From contig JAAHFP010000054.1 in NCBI GenBank assembly GCA_010672925.1, forward strand, positions 1-40,757: a DNA stretch of 40,757 bases, written 5' to 3'. The translations under genes were made by a program, and so were the position numbers. This document shows positions 23,596 to 33,669 of the stretch, in pieces. Origin of the DNA: Symploca sp. SIO1C2 (GTDB lineage: Bacteria; Cyanobacteriota; Cyanobacteriia; Cyanobacteriales; Coleofasciculaceae). The notes beneath the pieces are model-generated. The model saw nothing but the letters and a program-made list of their open reading frames with translations, did not search any database and was not told where the DNA came from. Every line of letters begins with the position of its first letter. Positions within the stretch are counted from its first letter, which is position 1.

Positions 23596-24669
23596 TCAAT
23601 ATTCCTCTGCTTCCTGATAAAACTCCTCTAGGGCCTGTTGTTGGCTACGGCGGGAACGACGTCGGTATTTTTTGCTGGCTAACTTTGGTTCATATTGATG
23701 CTTCCCGGAACCTTTAATTTTTAACTTCATACTAGATTCTGCATCAGGTTGTTGTTTCAAAGCTTCTTCCTGCGCGATCGCTTCTGCTAAAAAATCGAGA
23801 TAATGATCGTAGCGCTCCCAGTCACCTCGGACTACACAGTTGGGTTCATCCCGATGTAGACAATTGCTAAATTGACAACTTGATGTGGCTAGGCGTTGTC
23901 TTGCTTCGGGGAAATAAAGGGATAAATCTGCTGGAGCACAATTCAAATCCGGTTGATTGAAGCCAGGGGTATCTGCTAACAAACCACCTTTGGGTAATTC
24001 AAACAGTTCAACATGCCTTGTGGTGTGCCGTCCTCGACCTAGTTTACTGGTAACTGCTCCAACTCGTAAATCAGTTCCCGGTGCTAGTAGATTAATCAGA
24101 CTGGACTTGCCAACACCGGAAAGACCAGCAAAAACGGTGATTTTTTGCTCTAGTCTCTCGTTGAGTAGCTCAAGTCCAGTACGATTATGGGTGCTGAGTA
24201 GTACAGGCTGGTAACCCCAATCTCCCAAACGTTGCTGCCATTGTTGTATGGTGAGAGTGGTTACTAAATCAGCTTTATTCAAGCACAAACCGACTTTTAA
24301 GCCGGTAGTTTCTGCTTTGACCAAAAACCTACTCAGCTGGTAGGCATCTAGGGTAGGTTCTTCTAGGGCAAAGACTAGGAAAATTTGCTCAGCGTTAGCG
24401 ATTGGCGGGCGGTCTAGCTGGGTTTTGCGGGGCATAACTGAAGCAATCGCTCCTCGTCCATCTGCCCAATCTGGTTCTTCTACCAAAACGCGATCACCTA
24501 CCATTACCTGCTGGCCGATTTTTTTCAATCGTGACCTACGGGTACAAAGGAAGACCTGCTTCACATTGTCTAATCTTACCCTGTAGAAGTTGGCTTGTAC
24601 TGCTAGTACTGTCCCAACTAGCGGTATGGAGGATGCCAAAGGTTTGTTCTTAGGCAGTTCCCCCTTCAT
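23596..24669 (-). CDS. rsgA: Ribosome small-subunit-dependent GTPase A
   Basis: This 357-residue protein helps late maturation of the 30S ribosomal subunit. It has the circularly permuted GTPase order: an N-terminal OB fold (about 15-85), G4 as NKAD (131-134), G1 as GLSGVGKSS (182-190), and G3 as DTPG (232-235). The C-terminal zinc site is complete, with Cys264, Cys269, His271 and Cys277 (C-x4-C-x-H-x5-C). The tail is long and basic (KYRRRSRRSQQQ), which suits rRNA binding. The start overlaps the stop of the upstream tusA-like gene by four bases, so the two are translationally coupled. Confidence 0.95.
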   Translation of the reverse strand: MKGELPKNKPLASSIPLVGTVLAVQANFYRVRLDNVKQVFLCTRRSRLKKIGQQVMVGDRVLVEEPDWADGRGAIASVMPRKTQLDRPPIANAEQIFLVFALEEPTLDAYQLSRFLVKAETTGLKVGLCLNKADLVTTLTIQQWQQRLGDWGYQPVLLSTHNRTGLELLNERLEQKITVFAGLSGVGKSSLINLLAPGTDLRVGAVTSKLGRGRHTTRHVELFELPKGGLLADTPGFNQPDLNCAPADLSLYFPEARQRLATSSCQFSNCLHRDEPNCVVRGDWERYDHYLDFLAEAIAQEEALKQQPDAESSMKLKIKGSGKHQYEPKLASKKYRRRSRRSQQQALEEFYQEAEEY

Positions 24670-24935
24670 GCTGATTCTAAGGGACGCCTTACTTGCAAGG
24701 CAAAGTATTGCCCTTGGTCTTCAACTGATTCAATGGGGTAGCCTTCCATAGCTAAACTATCCGGTACTTGCTCAATCGGCTCACCAGGATCAAGCCAGAC
24801 TTCTAACAAAGCTCCTGGTGTCATCTGCTCTAGGTAGAGTTTGGTGCGCACAAAGTTAATTGGACAGGGAGTGCCACGCAAATCCAATTGGGCATCAGGT
24901 TTTTGATTAATGGTTGATGGAGCCATGTTACTCAT
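24666..24935 (-). CDS. TusA/SirA-family sulfur-carrier-like protein
   Basis: This 89-residue protein matches the TusA fold: DLRGTPCPINFVRTKLYL with the conserved Cys24, then GALLEVWLDPGEPIEQVPDSL and a final strand FALQVRR. TusA relays persulfide sulfur for tRNA thiolation, but the usual CPxP motif is CPIN here, lacking the second proline. It may therefore be a family variant with another role. It lies between dnaJ and rsgA, an order I recall from other cyanobacteria, and overlaps rsgA by four bases. The start could also be the internal ATG three codons later. Confidence 0.85.
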   Translation of the reverse strand: MSNMAPSTINQKPDAQLDLRGTPCPINFVRTKLYLEQMTPGALLEVWLDPGEPIEQVPDSLAMEGYPIESVEDQGQYFALQVRRPLESA

Positions 24936-25163
24936 TATGCTACCCCACTTGCTAATAGCTCACCATGACAAATTTGACAGTTCAGTAGGACGCGGAGACA
25001 AGGGGACGCGGGGATGCGGAGATAGAACAACCCATCAAAATTAAATTGGTGAACAACTAAAAGCTTAGTTACTTTGGTATTGCTCAGAAAGCATAGTGGC
25101 TTAAAATTTCCATCATTACCGATGAAAACCTCCTGCCTCCTGCCTTCCACCTTCTGCCTCCTT
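24936..25163. repeat. dnaJ-tusA gap with simple repeats
   Basis: The 228-base gap contains GGGGACGCGGGGATGCGGAGA-like (24995-25025) and CTGCCTCCTGCCTTCCAC-like (25130-25160) low-complexity stretches. A 79-codon open frame crosses it but has composition dictated by the repeats and is not considered a gene. Confidence 0.6.
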
Positions 25164-26288
25164 TTAACTGCCAAATAGTCCCCCTAGAAATCCTTCTATA
25201 CCACTTTTTCCGGTACGCTCTTCCCTAATCTTTGCTAGTCTCTCCAGCAATTCCCTTTCCTCAGCAGTTATACGGGTAGGAATGTCGATCAAGACTGTAA
25301 TTAGGTGATCACCTCGACTCACGGGATTACCTAATTTAGGCACACCGTGACCTTCTAAGGTCAATACTGTAGCAGGCTGGGTTCCGGCAGGGATAGTTAA
25401 ATCTATTGGTCCATCTACTGTATTTACTGGGGCAGAACAACCCAAAATTGCCTGCAAATAGCTGATTTTGATCTCGGAGAGGATATTGAGTCCATCCCGC
25501 TTAAAGTCTGAGTCTTCCTTGACAAATAAATAAACATATAAGTCTCCAGGAGGACCGTTGCGGGCTCCCGCATCACCTTCTTTGGAAACCCGCAAGCGAG
25601 TTCCGTTATCTACCCCTGCTGGAATGGTAATTTCGAGCTTTTTCGTTTCTTGTTTCCTACCTGCGCCCCCACAACTTTCACACTTATCCTCAATTACCTG
25701 TCCTTCACCGTTACAGGTGGGACATACTGAAACTTGGGTAAAGCTACCAAAAGGTGTCCGGGTGGCGCGACGGACTTGACCACTACCACCGCAAGTTGAA
25801 CAGGTACGGGGTCTTGTTCCCGCCTTAGCACCTGTACCATTACAAACTTTACAGGTTTCTAGGTGAGGAATGCGGATTTCCTTTTTTCCACCAAAGACAG
25901 CTTCTTTGAATTTCAGCTTCAAGTCTAGCCTTAGGTCGTCACCTCGAACTGGACCACCACGCCTTTGAGCCGTTTGTTGACCCATGCCACCGGCGAAATT
26001 GCCGAAGAAGCTCTCAAAAATTTCGGAGAAGCCCATGTCACCAAAGTCTGGGTAACCTGCTCCTGCACTAGAAGAAACACCCGCTTCTCCAAAACGGTCA
26101 TATCTCGCTCTGGTTTCTGCTTCTGAAAGGACTTCGTAAGCTCGATTAATCTCCTTGAACCGATCTTCAGCCCCTGCTTCTTTGTTTACATCAGGATGAT
26201 ACTTACGGGCAAGGTCGCGGTAAGCACGTTTAATTTGTCTTGTATCGGCGTCACGGGGGACACCTAGAGTTTCATAATAGTCAGGCAT
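25164..26288 (-). CDS. dnaJ: Chaperone DnaJ
   Basis: This 374-residue type I J-protein stimulates the ATPase of DnaK and delivers substrates. The J domain (about 1-68) holds His31-Pro-Asp33. A Gly/Phe-rich stretch (about 70-105) follows. The cysteine-rich domain has all four CxxCxGxG repeats: [24 protein letters not shown] and CESCGGAG. The C-terminal substrate-binding domains end in GFLGGLFGS. It lies downstream of dnaK on the same strand, 242 bases away, as in the classic chaperone cluster. Confidence 0.97.
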   Translation of the reverse strand: MPDYYETLGVPRDADTRQIKRAYRDLARKYHPDVNKEAGAEDRFKEINRAYEVLSEAETRARYDRFGEAGVSSSAGAGYPDFGDMGFSEIFESFFGNFAGGMGQQTAQRRGGPVRGDDLRLDLKLKFKEAVFGGKKEIRIPHLETCKVCNGTGAKAGTRPRTCSTCGGSGQVRRATRTPFGSFTQVSVCPTCNGEGQVIEDKCESCGGAGRKQETKKLEITIPAGVDNGTRLRVSKEGDAGARNGPPGDLYVYLFVKEDSDFKRDGLNILSEIKISYLQAILGCSAPVNTVDGPIDLTIPAGTQPATVLTLEGHGVPKLGNPVSRGDHLITVLIDIPTRITAEERELLERLAKIREERTGKSGIEGFLGGLFGS

Positions 26289-26472
26289 AGAGCACTGATC
26301 TGTATTTGGTTACTTGAGTAGGGGCAGATTCAGTTTAATTCAGGTGCTTGCTGTGAGGCAACTGTTGTTGCGGAGCAAGATCACCAAAGTACTATTCTTA
26401 TATCTATCAAAAAAAACAGCTAATTGCCACCTGTTGATGAGCTCTCTAATCTGAAAATAGGCAATAGGCAAT

Positions 26473-26527
26473 AGGGAAGAAACTACTTTCATCACCAGGT
26501 GGTGAAAAAAATTTTTTCATTGGGACT
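26473..26527 (-). repeat. Dispersed repeat after dnaK
   Basis: On the minus strand this reads AGTCCC, an A/T run, TTTTCACCACCTGGTGATG and AAAGTAG, then CCCTATT repeats. It matches 4096-4155 apart from a few changes. The A/T palindrome TGAAAAAAATTTTTTCA just after the dnaK stop, together with the CACCAGGTGGTG palindrome, could form a hairpin that ends dnaK transcripts. Confidence 0.65.
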
Positions 26528-26530
26528 ACC

Positions 26531-28510
26531 TCAATCAACTGGCTCATAATCGGCAGTTACAGTCTCGTCATCAAAATTGAAATCCAACTCTTCTTCTTCC
26601 TCTGGCGCTGCTTGAGTAATGTTGCTGGTTTCCATAATTGAGGGTTCTTCGTCCAAAGTTTCAAAGTCTTCTGCCTCACCTTTGCTAGCAAAAGAAGCAA
26701 TAATACCTCCAATTGAGAACAGAGTTTGTTGGAAGTCATTGACCATTTGTCCTACTTCCTCAACAGTGACTGAACTGTCTGTCATTGCTGCCTGGATCTG
26801 CTCCCTTTGCTCATTGCCTTTATCAAGGAGTTCTTGAGCCTGAAGTTGATTATGAATCAAGTCTCCATGCTCTTTTAAGGTGTTATCCCAGCTGTAGAAG
26901 AGGCTATCAGCTTTGTTCTTGAGTTCAGCCAATTCTATGCGACGGCGGTCTTCCTCGGCATATTTTTCCGCTTCTTGCCGCATCCGTTCTACTTCAGATG
27001 AACTTAATCCCCCAGTATTAGTAATTCGGATGCTTTGCTCTCTACCTGTACCTTTGTCTGTGGCTGCGACTTGTAAAATCCCATTAACATCGATTTCAAA
27101 AGCTACCTCAATTTGAGGTACTCCCCGGAGGGCTGGGGGAATGCCGGTGAGCAGAAACTTACCCAAGCTTTTGTTATCTTTTGCCATGGCACGTTCACCC
27201 TGTAGAACATGAATTTCTACTGAGGTTTGTCCATCTGTAGCAGTAGAGAATATTTGAGATTTACTGGTAGGGATGGTGGTATTCCGCTCAATAATTTTTG
27301 TGAATACCTCTCCTAATGTTTCAATACCTAATGAGAGGGGGGTAACGTCCAGCAAGAGTAAGTCTTCGACTTCTCCACCTAAGACACCTCCTTGGATTGC
27401 TGCACCCAGGGCTACCGCTTCATCAGGGTTAATCGATCTTTCTGGGTCTTTGCCACCAAAAAATTTTTTAATCCCTTCTTGTACTGCTGGTATACGAGTA
27501 GAACCACCAACTAGCAAAATGCGGTCAATATCCTCCGGCTGTAAATCGGCGTCTTTAAGAGCCTGGGTCACCGGTTCTATAGTCCCTTCTACTAGTTCCT
27601 TGGCTAGTTCTTCAAACTTAGCTCTGGATAGTTCCATCTCTAGGTGTTTGGGACCTGTCTCATCCGCAGTGATGAAGGGCAGGTTAACAGAAGTAGAAAC
27701 CATACTCGACAATTCTATTTTGGCTTTTTCAGCCGCTTCTCGTAAGCGCTGAAGAGCCATTTTGTCTGTTCCTAGGTCGATACCCTCTGTTTCCTGAAAA
27801 TTCTCGATCATCCACAGAACAACCACATTGTCAAAGTCATCTCCCCCTAGGTGATTGTTACCAGAAGTAGCTTTAACTTCAAAGACGCCATCCCCCAATT
27901 GCAGTATAGAGACATCAAAGGTACCACCACCTAAGTCAAAAACGAGAATTTGCTGTTCTTGTTCCTGTTTGTCTAGACCATAGGCTAAGGATGCCGCCGT
28001 TGGCTCATTGATGATACGCAATACTTCTAAACCGGCAATTGTTCCAGCATCTTTGGTGGCTTGCCTTTGGGCATCCGTAAAGTAAGCTGGTACAGTAATT
28101 ACCGCTTGAGCTACTGGTTCCCCTAGGAAATTTTCCGCATCCTGCTTGAGCTTTTGCAGGGTCATAGCGGATACTTCTTGAGGAGTATAGTTATGATCCC
28201 GAATCTTGACATCAACGGTATCATCACGACCTTTAACACAAGTGTAAGTAACTCGCGATCGCTCCGTAGCAGTATCATCCCAACGACGTCCGATAAAACG
28301 CTTGATACTATAGACAGTATTGTCAGCATTGGTCACTGCCTGCCGCTTTGCCAACTGGCCGACTAAACGCTCACCTGACTTACCAAAACCGACTATACTC
28401 GGAGTAGTTCGTCCTCCTTCCGAGTTCGTAATAACTTGGGGCTTACCCCCTTCTAAAACAGCGACGCAACTATTGGTCGTGCCTAGGTCGATGCCGATGA
28501 CTTTTCCCAT
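26531..28510 (-). CDS. dnaK: Chaperone DnaK (Hsp70)
   Basis: This 659-residue Hsp70 uses ATP to bind and release unfolded segments. It starts [22 protein letters not shown] and has [28 protein letters not shown] and [13 protein letters not shown] in the nucleotide-binding domain (1 to about 385). The linker [15 protein letters not shown] type ([10 protein letters not shown]) precedes the substrate-binding domain, and an acidic tail ends [21 protein letters not shown]. Cyanobacteria have several DnaK paralogues; the grpE-dnaK-dnaJ linkage is that of the essential DnaK2 type, which is an inference from context. No CIRCE operator was seen upstream. Confidence 0.97.
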   Translation of the reverse strand: MGKVIGIDLGTTNSCVAVLEGGKPQVITNSEGGRTTPSIVGFGKSGERLVGQLAKRQAVTNADNTVYSIKRFIGRRWDDTATERSRVTYTCVKGRDDTVDVKIRDHNYTPQEVSAMTLQKLKQDAENFLGEPVAQAVITVPAYFTDAQRQATKDAGTIAGLEVLRIINEPTAASLAYGLDKQEQEQQILVFDLGGGTFDVSILQLGDGVFEVKATSGNNHLGGDDFDNVVVLWMIENFQETEGIDLGTDKMALQRLREAAEKAKIELSSMVSTSVNLPFITADETGPKHLEMELSRAKFEELAKELVEGTIEPVTQALKDADLQPEDIDRILLVGGSTRIPAVQEGIKKFFGGKDPERSINPDEAVALGAAIQGGVLGGEVEDLLLLDVTPLSLGIETLGEVFTKIIERNTTIPTSKSQIFSTATDGQTSVEIHVLQGERAMAKDNKSLGKFLLTGIPPALRGVPQIEVAFEIDVNGILQVAATDKGTGREQSIRITNTGGLSSSEVERMRQEAEKYAEEDRRRIELAELKNKADSLFYSWDNTLKEHGDLIHNQLQAQELLDKGNEQREQIQAAMTDSSVTVEEVGQMVNDFQQTLFSIGGIIASFASKGEAEDFETLDEEPSIMETSNITQAAPEEEEELDFNFDDETVTADYEPVD

Positions 28511-28645
28511 TGCGCTTCGGCTTAAAAATTTGTAAATTTATGTTTTTTTCAAGTTGAACCGGTTGTGAATTGAATTCACCCTAGTTCAACATTACTCTTG
28601 TACTTAATTTTAGAGGCTAAAATCTACAGTCTGCTAATCCAGCTG

Positions 28646-29497
28646 TTAATTTTCTGTAGTTTCTGAGTCATTTTCCTCCGAGGTTACCACGGGCTCCATA
28701 GCTGCGGCAACCTTAACCATTGCATGACGAAGCACCCGCTCATTGAGGAAGTATCCCCGTTGCAGTTGTTCGATCACCGTTCCTTCTGGATATTCATCTG
28801 TTGATTCTCGCATAACTGCCTCATGAAGATTTGGATCAAATTCTTTACCTTCTGGACGCATCGGAGAAACCCCAATACGTTTTAGGCAGTCTACCAGTTG
28901 CTTATAAATACCCTGATAGCTTTTGTGAATATTCATTTCTCCATCATTTTGAGGCTTGATCTGTGATCTTGCCCGCTCAAAGTTATCCACTACTGGCAGT
29001 AACTCCATGAGGGTAACTTGCTTGATATGCTGTTCTAATTCCTCTTTTTCTTTCCCAGTACGCTTGCGGAAATTTTCAAAATCTGCTGCCATCCGCACCG
29101 ACTGACCTTTCAGGGAGTCGTATTGCTGACTAAGATCTTCTAATTGAGATTTTAGTGCCTCCTTCTCCTGAGTTAAGGCTTCTACTTCAGCCGTATCAGC
29201 CTTTTCCAGAGTTTCTACTACTGGTTCTTCTGGGGGAGGTATATCAACACTCTCAACTGATACTCCTTCACTTTCTGATGCTGTAACTACTGAAGGTTCA
29301 AGCTCACCAGTTGCTTCTGAGGAGCTTGAAGCCTCACTAGTTTGCTCATCCGCGCTAGATTCAGGCCCTAAGTCAGTTTCTGTACTCGAACCCATTGCTT
29401 CTCCTGGGGCTTCACCACCAAGATTCTCTGGACTAACGGCAACCGGCTCATCTGCCTGCTGCGAAATGTTATCTGGCTGCTTTTCTTCGTCGATCAT
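28646..29497 (-). CDS. grpE: Nucleotide exchange factor GrpE
   Basis: This 283-residue protein releases ADP from DnaK. The first 105 residues are a low-complexity acidic region rich in Glu, Ser and Pro. A long coiled coil follows (about 105-150, [20 protein letters not shown]), then the GrpE signature [17 protein letters not shown], and the beta domain with [27 protein letters not shown]. The acidic extension is longer than in E. coli GrpE (197 residues) but such extensions are common in cyanobacteria. It is first of the minus-strand chaperone series and divergent from pilB. Confidence 0.95.
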   Translation of the reverse strand: MIDEEKQPDNISQQADEPVAVSPENLGGEAPGEAMGSSTETDLGPESSADEQTSEASSSSEATGELEPSVVTASESEGVSVESVDIPPPEEPVVETLEKADTAEVEALTQEKEALKSQLEDLSQQYDSLKGQSVRMAADFENFRKRTGKEKEELEQHIKQVTLMELLPVVDNFERARSQIKPQNDGEMNIHKSYQGIYKQLVDCLKRIGVSPMRPEGKEFDPNLHEAVMRESTDEYPEGTVIEQLQRGYFLNERVLRHAMVKVAAAMEPVVTSEENDSETTEN

Positions 29498-29973
29498 CTT
29501 TCATCAAACAAATCTATTGTACCCAGGCAAGATGTTGTCATCATGCTTAGAATGCTAATTAGTGTAAGTTACAGATAGCCTAGTGCTGGCATATTTTGTA
29601 TACCCTTACCTTAGAATAGTAAAGTTGTCCAGATTATAACCAAAATGTAGCATTATCTCACTAGAATTACACGGCCTTTAACTTTTGCCAAGTCCAAAGG
29701 AGGAACTAACTCAACAAATAATAGGTATGATTCTAATATCTTGTATTTGTAACTAAAGTGCCTTGGCACCTAAACTGACTCATCCCAAAAGCATTTAACT
29801 CATGGCTACCAGAGACTAAACTCAATCAACACAGGAGCTGTGTTCCTCTGTCAGAGCCATACCAACGTGTCAGTTGACACCATTGGTTACCCTGATGCAA
29901 GTTTCTAAAATCTTATTTCAGCTACGGTTTTTGGGCATGATTTGGTAAATCAAGGAGATCTTATCACCTAACT
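29498..29973. other. Divergent intergenic region grpE / pilB
   Basis: This 476-base interval must hold the heat-shock promoter of the grpE-dnaK series and the pilB promoter. I searched by eye for a CIRCE inverted repeat (TTAGCACTC...GAGTGCTAA) and did not find one. An AAGGAG at 29952-29957 lies 16 bases before the pilB ATG, rather far for a ribosome-binding site. No repeats or small genes were seen. Confidence 0.5.
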
Positions 29974-31986
29974 ATGACTCAATCTTCATCACCACGACGC
30001 AGTCGCGCCCTGATTGTCAAAAACGATTTTTCCCCCTTTGGCAATAAGCTAGTTCAGTCAGGCGTAGTTGACGATGACCAAATGCGGCAAGCATTGGTGG
30101 AAACTCGTAAGACAGGAAGACCCCTGACAGAAATTATTGAGCAGATTACGGGGCGTCAATTATCACCAGAATTACTGCGTCAGTATAAGAAACAACAGCT
30201 GTTTGAACTGAAAATCCTTTATGGAGTTGATTCTCTCGACCCAGAAATTAGTGATATTGCCAGTACCCAAGTTGGTCAACTTATTGATGAGTTGATTCCC
30301 ATTGATATCTGTCGTCGCTGTCGCTTGGTGCCTGTATCTAAAACTGACACTGAGCCTAAATCAGTGCTGGTAGCAATGGCGGATCCTGATAATCTGGACG
30401 CCCAGGATGACCTTAATCGCATTTTGAGACCTCGGGGTATCGGCTTGCGGCGGATGGTCATCACGATGGAAGACTATCAACGCCTGATTGATGAGTATCT
30501 TGATGAACAGCTCAAACGTCAGAAGCAGCAGGAAGCCGCCGCCTCGGTAGATGTCACTGCTGATTTTGAGAATTTAGACAATATCGACTTGCAGGAAGCC
30601 GAAGATGAAGTCGAAGCGGATCTAGGTGAATCTTTGAAGGGAGCAGAAGGGGCTCCGGTAATTAACCTGGTGAACAAAATCTTGGCTAAGGCTCTGCAAG
30701 AAGGTGTTTCCGATATCCATGTCGAACCCCAAGAAGAGTATTTACGTATACGCTTCCGTAAAGATGGGGTACTACGTCCAGCTTTTGATAAACCTTTTCC
30801 CAAGAAAATTTCCCCAGCGGTTGCTGCTCGTTTCAAAATTATGTCAGAGCTTGACATTGCTGAGCGACGACTGCCCCAAGATGGTAAGATTCGACGGATG
30901 TACCAGGGTCGCAAGGTTGACTTCCGGGTCAGTACTTTACCCAGCCGCTATGGGGAGAAAGTAGTATTGCGGATCTTGGATAACGAATCTACCCAATTGG
31001 GTTTAGATATGCTGATTACTGACCAAGAGACATTGGAAGTAGTCAGGGAAATGGCGAGTCGTCCCTTTGGACTAATCCTGGTAACAGGACCGACAGGTTC
31101 AGGAAAATCGACAAGTTTGTACTCCATACTGGCAGAGAGGAATGACCCAGGGGTAAATATTAGTACAGCGGAAGACCCGATTGAATATTCCTTACCAGGT
31201 ATTACCCAAGTACAGGTATTACGGGAAAAGGGGATGGATTTTGCGTCCATTCTCCGCTCCTTTCTACGTCAAGACCCGGATGTGATTCTGGTGGGTGAGA
31301 CACGAGACCCGGAAACAGCCAAAACCGCAATTGAAGCTGCCCTCACAGGTCACCTGGTCTTGACTACCTTACATACTAATGATGCTGCTGGGGCCATCCC
31401 TCGTTTGGATGAAATGGGGGTTGAACCCTTCATGGTGTCCGGGGCTCTCATTGGCGTATTGGCTCAGCGCTTAATGCGAAGAGTCTGTAGTGAATGTCGC
31501 ATTGCCTATCAACCTAATGCCAATGAATTGGCGAGATTTGGTTTAGCCGCTGCCAATGAAGGGGAAATAACTTTTTATAAAGCTAACACTCTGACCACTG
31601 ATGAAATAGCCGAAGCTAGAATGCAAGGTACACTTTGCGGTAAGTGTAATGGTAATGGCTACAAGGGACGTGTTGGTGTCTATGAGGTGATGCAGGTTAA
31701 CGAGCGGTTACAAACCTTAATCAGTGAAAAAGCAAATGCAGACCGGATTAAGGAAGCTGCAGTAGAAGAGGGGATGACCACTTTATTAGCTTACAGCTTA
31801 AACCTGGTAAGGCAAGGTTACACGACCCTTGAAGAAGTAGAACGGGTGACTTTTACCGATTCTGGTCTAGAGGCAGAACTCAAAGCCAAACGTAAGACTT
31901 CTCTCACTTGTCGGAATTGTTCTGCTGAATTACAGCAGGATTGGCTAGATTGTCCTTATTGTATGACTCCTCGTTTTCAGGATTAA
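29974..31986 (+). CDS. pilB: Type IV pilus extension ATPase PilB
   Basis: This 670-residue GspE/PilB-family hexameric ATPase drives pilus assembly, used in cyanobacteria for motility, DNA uptake and polysaccharide export. The N-terminal MshEN/GspE domain (about 30-170) is followed by the motor: Walker A GPTGSGKST near residue 370, the Asp box, Walker B RQDPDVILVGETRD, and the His box GHLVLTTLHTND. A tetracysteine zinc site is visible (RVCSEC and LCGKCNGNGYKGR). The extreme C-terminus carries a further CxxC pair (TCRNCSAEL and DCPYC), a small zinc ribbon beyond the usual end of GspE proteins. It leads the pilB-pilT-pilC series. Confidence 0.95.
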   Translation: MTQSSSPRRSRALIVKNDFSPFGNKLVQSGVVDDDQMRQALVETRKTGRPLTEIIEQITGRQLSPELLRQYKKQQLFELKILYGVDSLDPEISDIASTQVGQLIDELIPIDICRRCRLVPVSKTDTEPKSVLVAMADPDNLDAQDDLNRILRPRGIGLRRMVITMEDYQRLIDEYLDEQLKRQKQQEAAASVDVTADFENLDNIDLQEAEDEVEADLGESLKGAEGAPVINLVNKILAKALQEGVSDIHVEPQEEYLRIRFRKDGVLRPAFDKPFPKKISPAVAARFKIMSELDIAERRLPQDGKIRRMYQGRKVDFRVSTLPSRYGEKVVLRILDNESTQLGLDMLITDQETLEVVREMASRPFGLILVTGPTGSGKSTSLYSILAERNDPGVNISTAEDPIEYSLPGITQVQVLREKGMDFASILRSFLRQDPDVILVGETRDPETAKTAIEAALTGHLVLTTLHTNDAAGAIPRLDEMGVEPFMVSGALIGVLAQRLMRRVCSECRIAYQPNANELARFGLAAANEGEITFYKANTLTTDEIAEARMQGTLCGKCNGNGYKGRVGVYEVMQVNERLQTLISEKANADRIKEAAVEEGMTTLLAYSLNLVRQGYTTLEEVERVTFTDSGLEAELKAKRKTSLTCRNCSAELQQDWLDCPYCMTPRFQD

Positions 31987-32076
31987 AAGTACTTTGTTAT
32001 TGGTTATTAGTTTGCCCACAAATAACTAACAACCAATAACCAACACTAACAGCAACTTTTATCATAAGGGAACACT

Positions 32077-33213
32077 ATGGAATTAATGATTGAAGACTTG
32101 ATGGAGCAAATGGTTGAGATGGGTGGCTCGGATATGCACATCCAAGCCCAAGCTCCTGTCTATTTCCGTATCAGTGGCAAGCTCCAACCTTTTGCTGAGG
32201 ACCCACTAAGTCCCCAAGAATGTCAGAGGCTGATCTTCAGTATGCTCAATAATTCACAGCGTAAAGAATTAGAGCAAAACTGGGAACTTGACTGTTCTTA
32301 TGGTGTCAAGGGATTAGCTCGTTTCCGCGTTAATGTCTACAAAGAGCGGGGTTACTACGCAGCTTGCTTAAGGGCTTTGTCTTCCAAGATTCCTAACTTT
32401 GATATGTTGGGTTTGCCAGACGTAGTTCGGGAAATGAGCGAAAGACCAAGGGGATTAGTTCTAGTTACCGGACCAACTGGTTCTGGCAAGACTACCACCC
32501 TGGCAGCCATGATTGATTTAGTTAACCGAACTAGGCCGGAACATATTTTAACAGTAGAAGACCCAATTGAATATGTCTTTCCTAATATCAAGAGCTTAAT
32601 TCACCAACGTCAAAAAGGAGAAGATACCAAAACCTTTGCTAATGCTTTGAAAGCAGCTCTCAGGGAAGATCCAGATGTGATCTTGGTAGGAGAAATGCGG
32701 GATTTAGAGACAATTTCTCTAGCAATTAGTGCAGCGGAAACTGGTCACTTGGTTATGGGTACTCTGCATACTAGCTCCGCAGCTCAGACAGTGAACCGGA
32801 TGCTAGACGTGTTTCCCCCAGAACAACAAGCTCAAGTCCGAGCTCAGTTGTCTAACTCTTTAATCGCAGTTTTTAGTCAATGCTTAGCCAAAAAGAAAAA
32901 TCCGAAACCTGGTGAGTTTGGCAGGGTAATGGCTCAAGAAATCATGATCGTCACCCCAGCTATTTCCAACCTGATCCGAGAAGGAAAGGTTTCTGGTATT
33001 TACTCTGCTATTCAAACAGGTATGAAAATGGGAATGCAGACGATGGAACAAGCTTTGGCTCGTTTAGTTCAAGCTGGAACTATCTCTTTTGAAACCGCAG
33101 TCTCCAAGAGTTCTAAGCCTGAGGAAATGCAGCGTATCCTTGCTGGTGCAGGTGCGATGGGTGCTGGTGCTGGTGCGAAGACAACTGCAAGAACCGGAAG
33201 GACTGCTCGCTAA
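32077..33213 (+). CDS. pilT: Type IV pilus retraction ATPase PilT
   Basis: This 378-residue ATPase depolymerises pili and powers twitching or gliding. It opens with DLMEQMVEMGGSDMHIQAQAP, typical of the PilT N-terminal PAS-like domain. Walker A GPTGSGKTT is at about 131-139, Walker B DPDVILVGEMRD and His box TGHLVMGTLHTSSA follow, and the AIRxGK-like element is present as NLIREGKVSGI. The last 25 residues are Gly/Ala-rich (AGAGAMGAGAGAKTTA), a tail outside the motor core. A good AAGGGAA ribosome-binding site precedes ATG 32077. pilB ends 90 bases upstream. Confidence 0.96.
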   Translation: MELMIEDLMEQMVEMGGSDMHIQAQAPVYFRISGKLQPFAEDPLSPQECQRLIFSMLNNSQRKELEQNWELDCSYGVKGLARFRVNVYKERGYYAACLRALSSKIPNFDMLGLPDVVREMSERPRGLVLVTGPTGSGKTTTLAAMIDLVNRTRPEHILTVEDPIEYVFPNIKSLIHQRQKGEDTKTFANALKAALREDPDVILVGEMRDLETISLAISAAETGHLVMGTLHTSSAAQTVNRMLDVFPPEQQAQVRAQLSNSLIAVFSQCLAKKKNPKPGEFGRVMAQEIMIVTPAISNLIREGKVSGIYSAIQTGMKMGMQTMEQALARLVQAGTISFETAVSKSSKPEEMQRILAGAGAMGAGAGAKTTARTGRTAR

Positions 33214-33669
33214 CTATAGACGAGGTGTTAGATGTTAGTATCTAACACCTATTAGTGACAAGTTAAGGTAAAGATGACGTTGTCAAGGGAAGGTCGAAGG
33301 TCGAAGGTCGAATTGGGGAAAGAAAATATAGATTTTCTCCCTTTGGCTGTTCCTTATAGAGGGTTTTTTGAGTTATCAAACACGCTTATATGGTACTTGA
33401 AAAATGCACGACCCTTTAACTTGTCACCAATACCCACCACCTACCACCGGGTGGGCGAAAAAAAGTGTGGGGAGCGGAGGAGCGGAGGAGCGGAGGAGCA
33501 GAGGAGCTGAAGAAGAGAGAACTGATAATTTTTGGATACAAAGCTCAAGAAATCCCACCCAAAATTTCACCTCACCCCCTAACCCCTACCACCTACCACC
33601 TACCACATATCACCTACCACCTAACATCTACCACCTAACCCCTACAACCTACCACCTAATCAAAAAGCC
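33214..33669. repeat. Repeat-filled gap between pilT and pilC
   Basis: No gene is supported in these 456 bases. In order they contain a GGTCGAA heptamer array (about 33290-33312), a GGAGCGGAGGAG array (33470-33507), a 51-base block (33518-33568) that matches 481-531 at 49 positions, and a long CCTACCAC array (33580-33655). The array runs almost up to the pilC start. The insertion of repeats between genes that are normally close is notable. Confidence 0.8.

Noticed and set aside
24935-25174. 79-codon frame between dnaJ and the tusA-like gene
   Set aside because: It overlaps both neighbours slightly, shows low-complexity ends and lacks any domain; more likely a spacer.
29498-29973. CIRCE/HrcA operator upstream of grpE
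   Set aside because: The TTAGCACTC-N9-GAGTGCTAA inverted repeat was not found in the interval.
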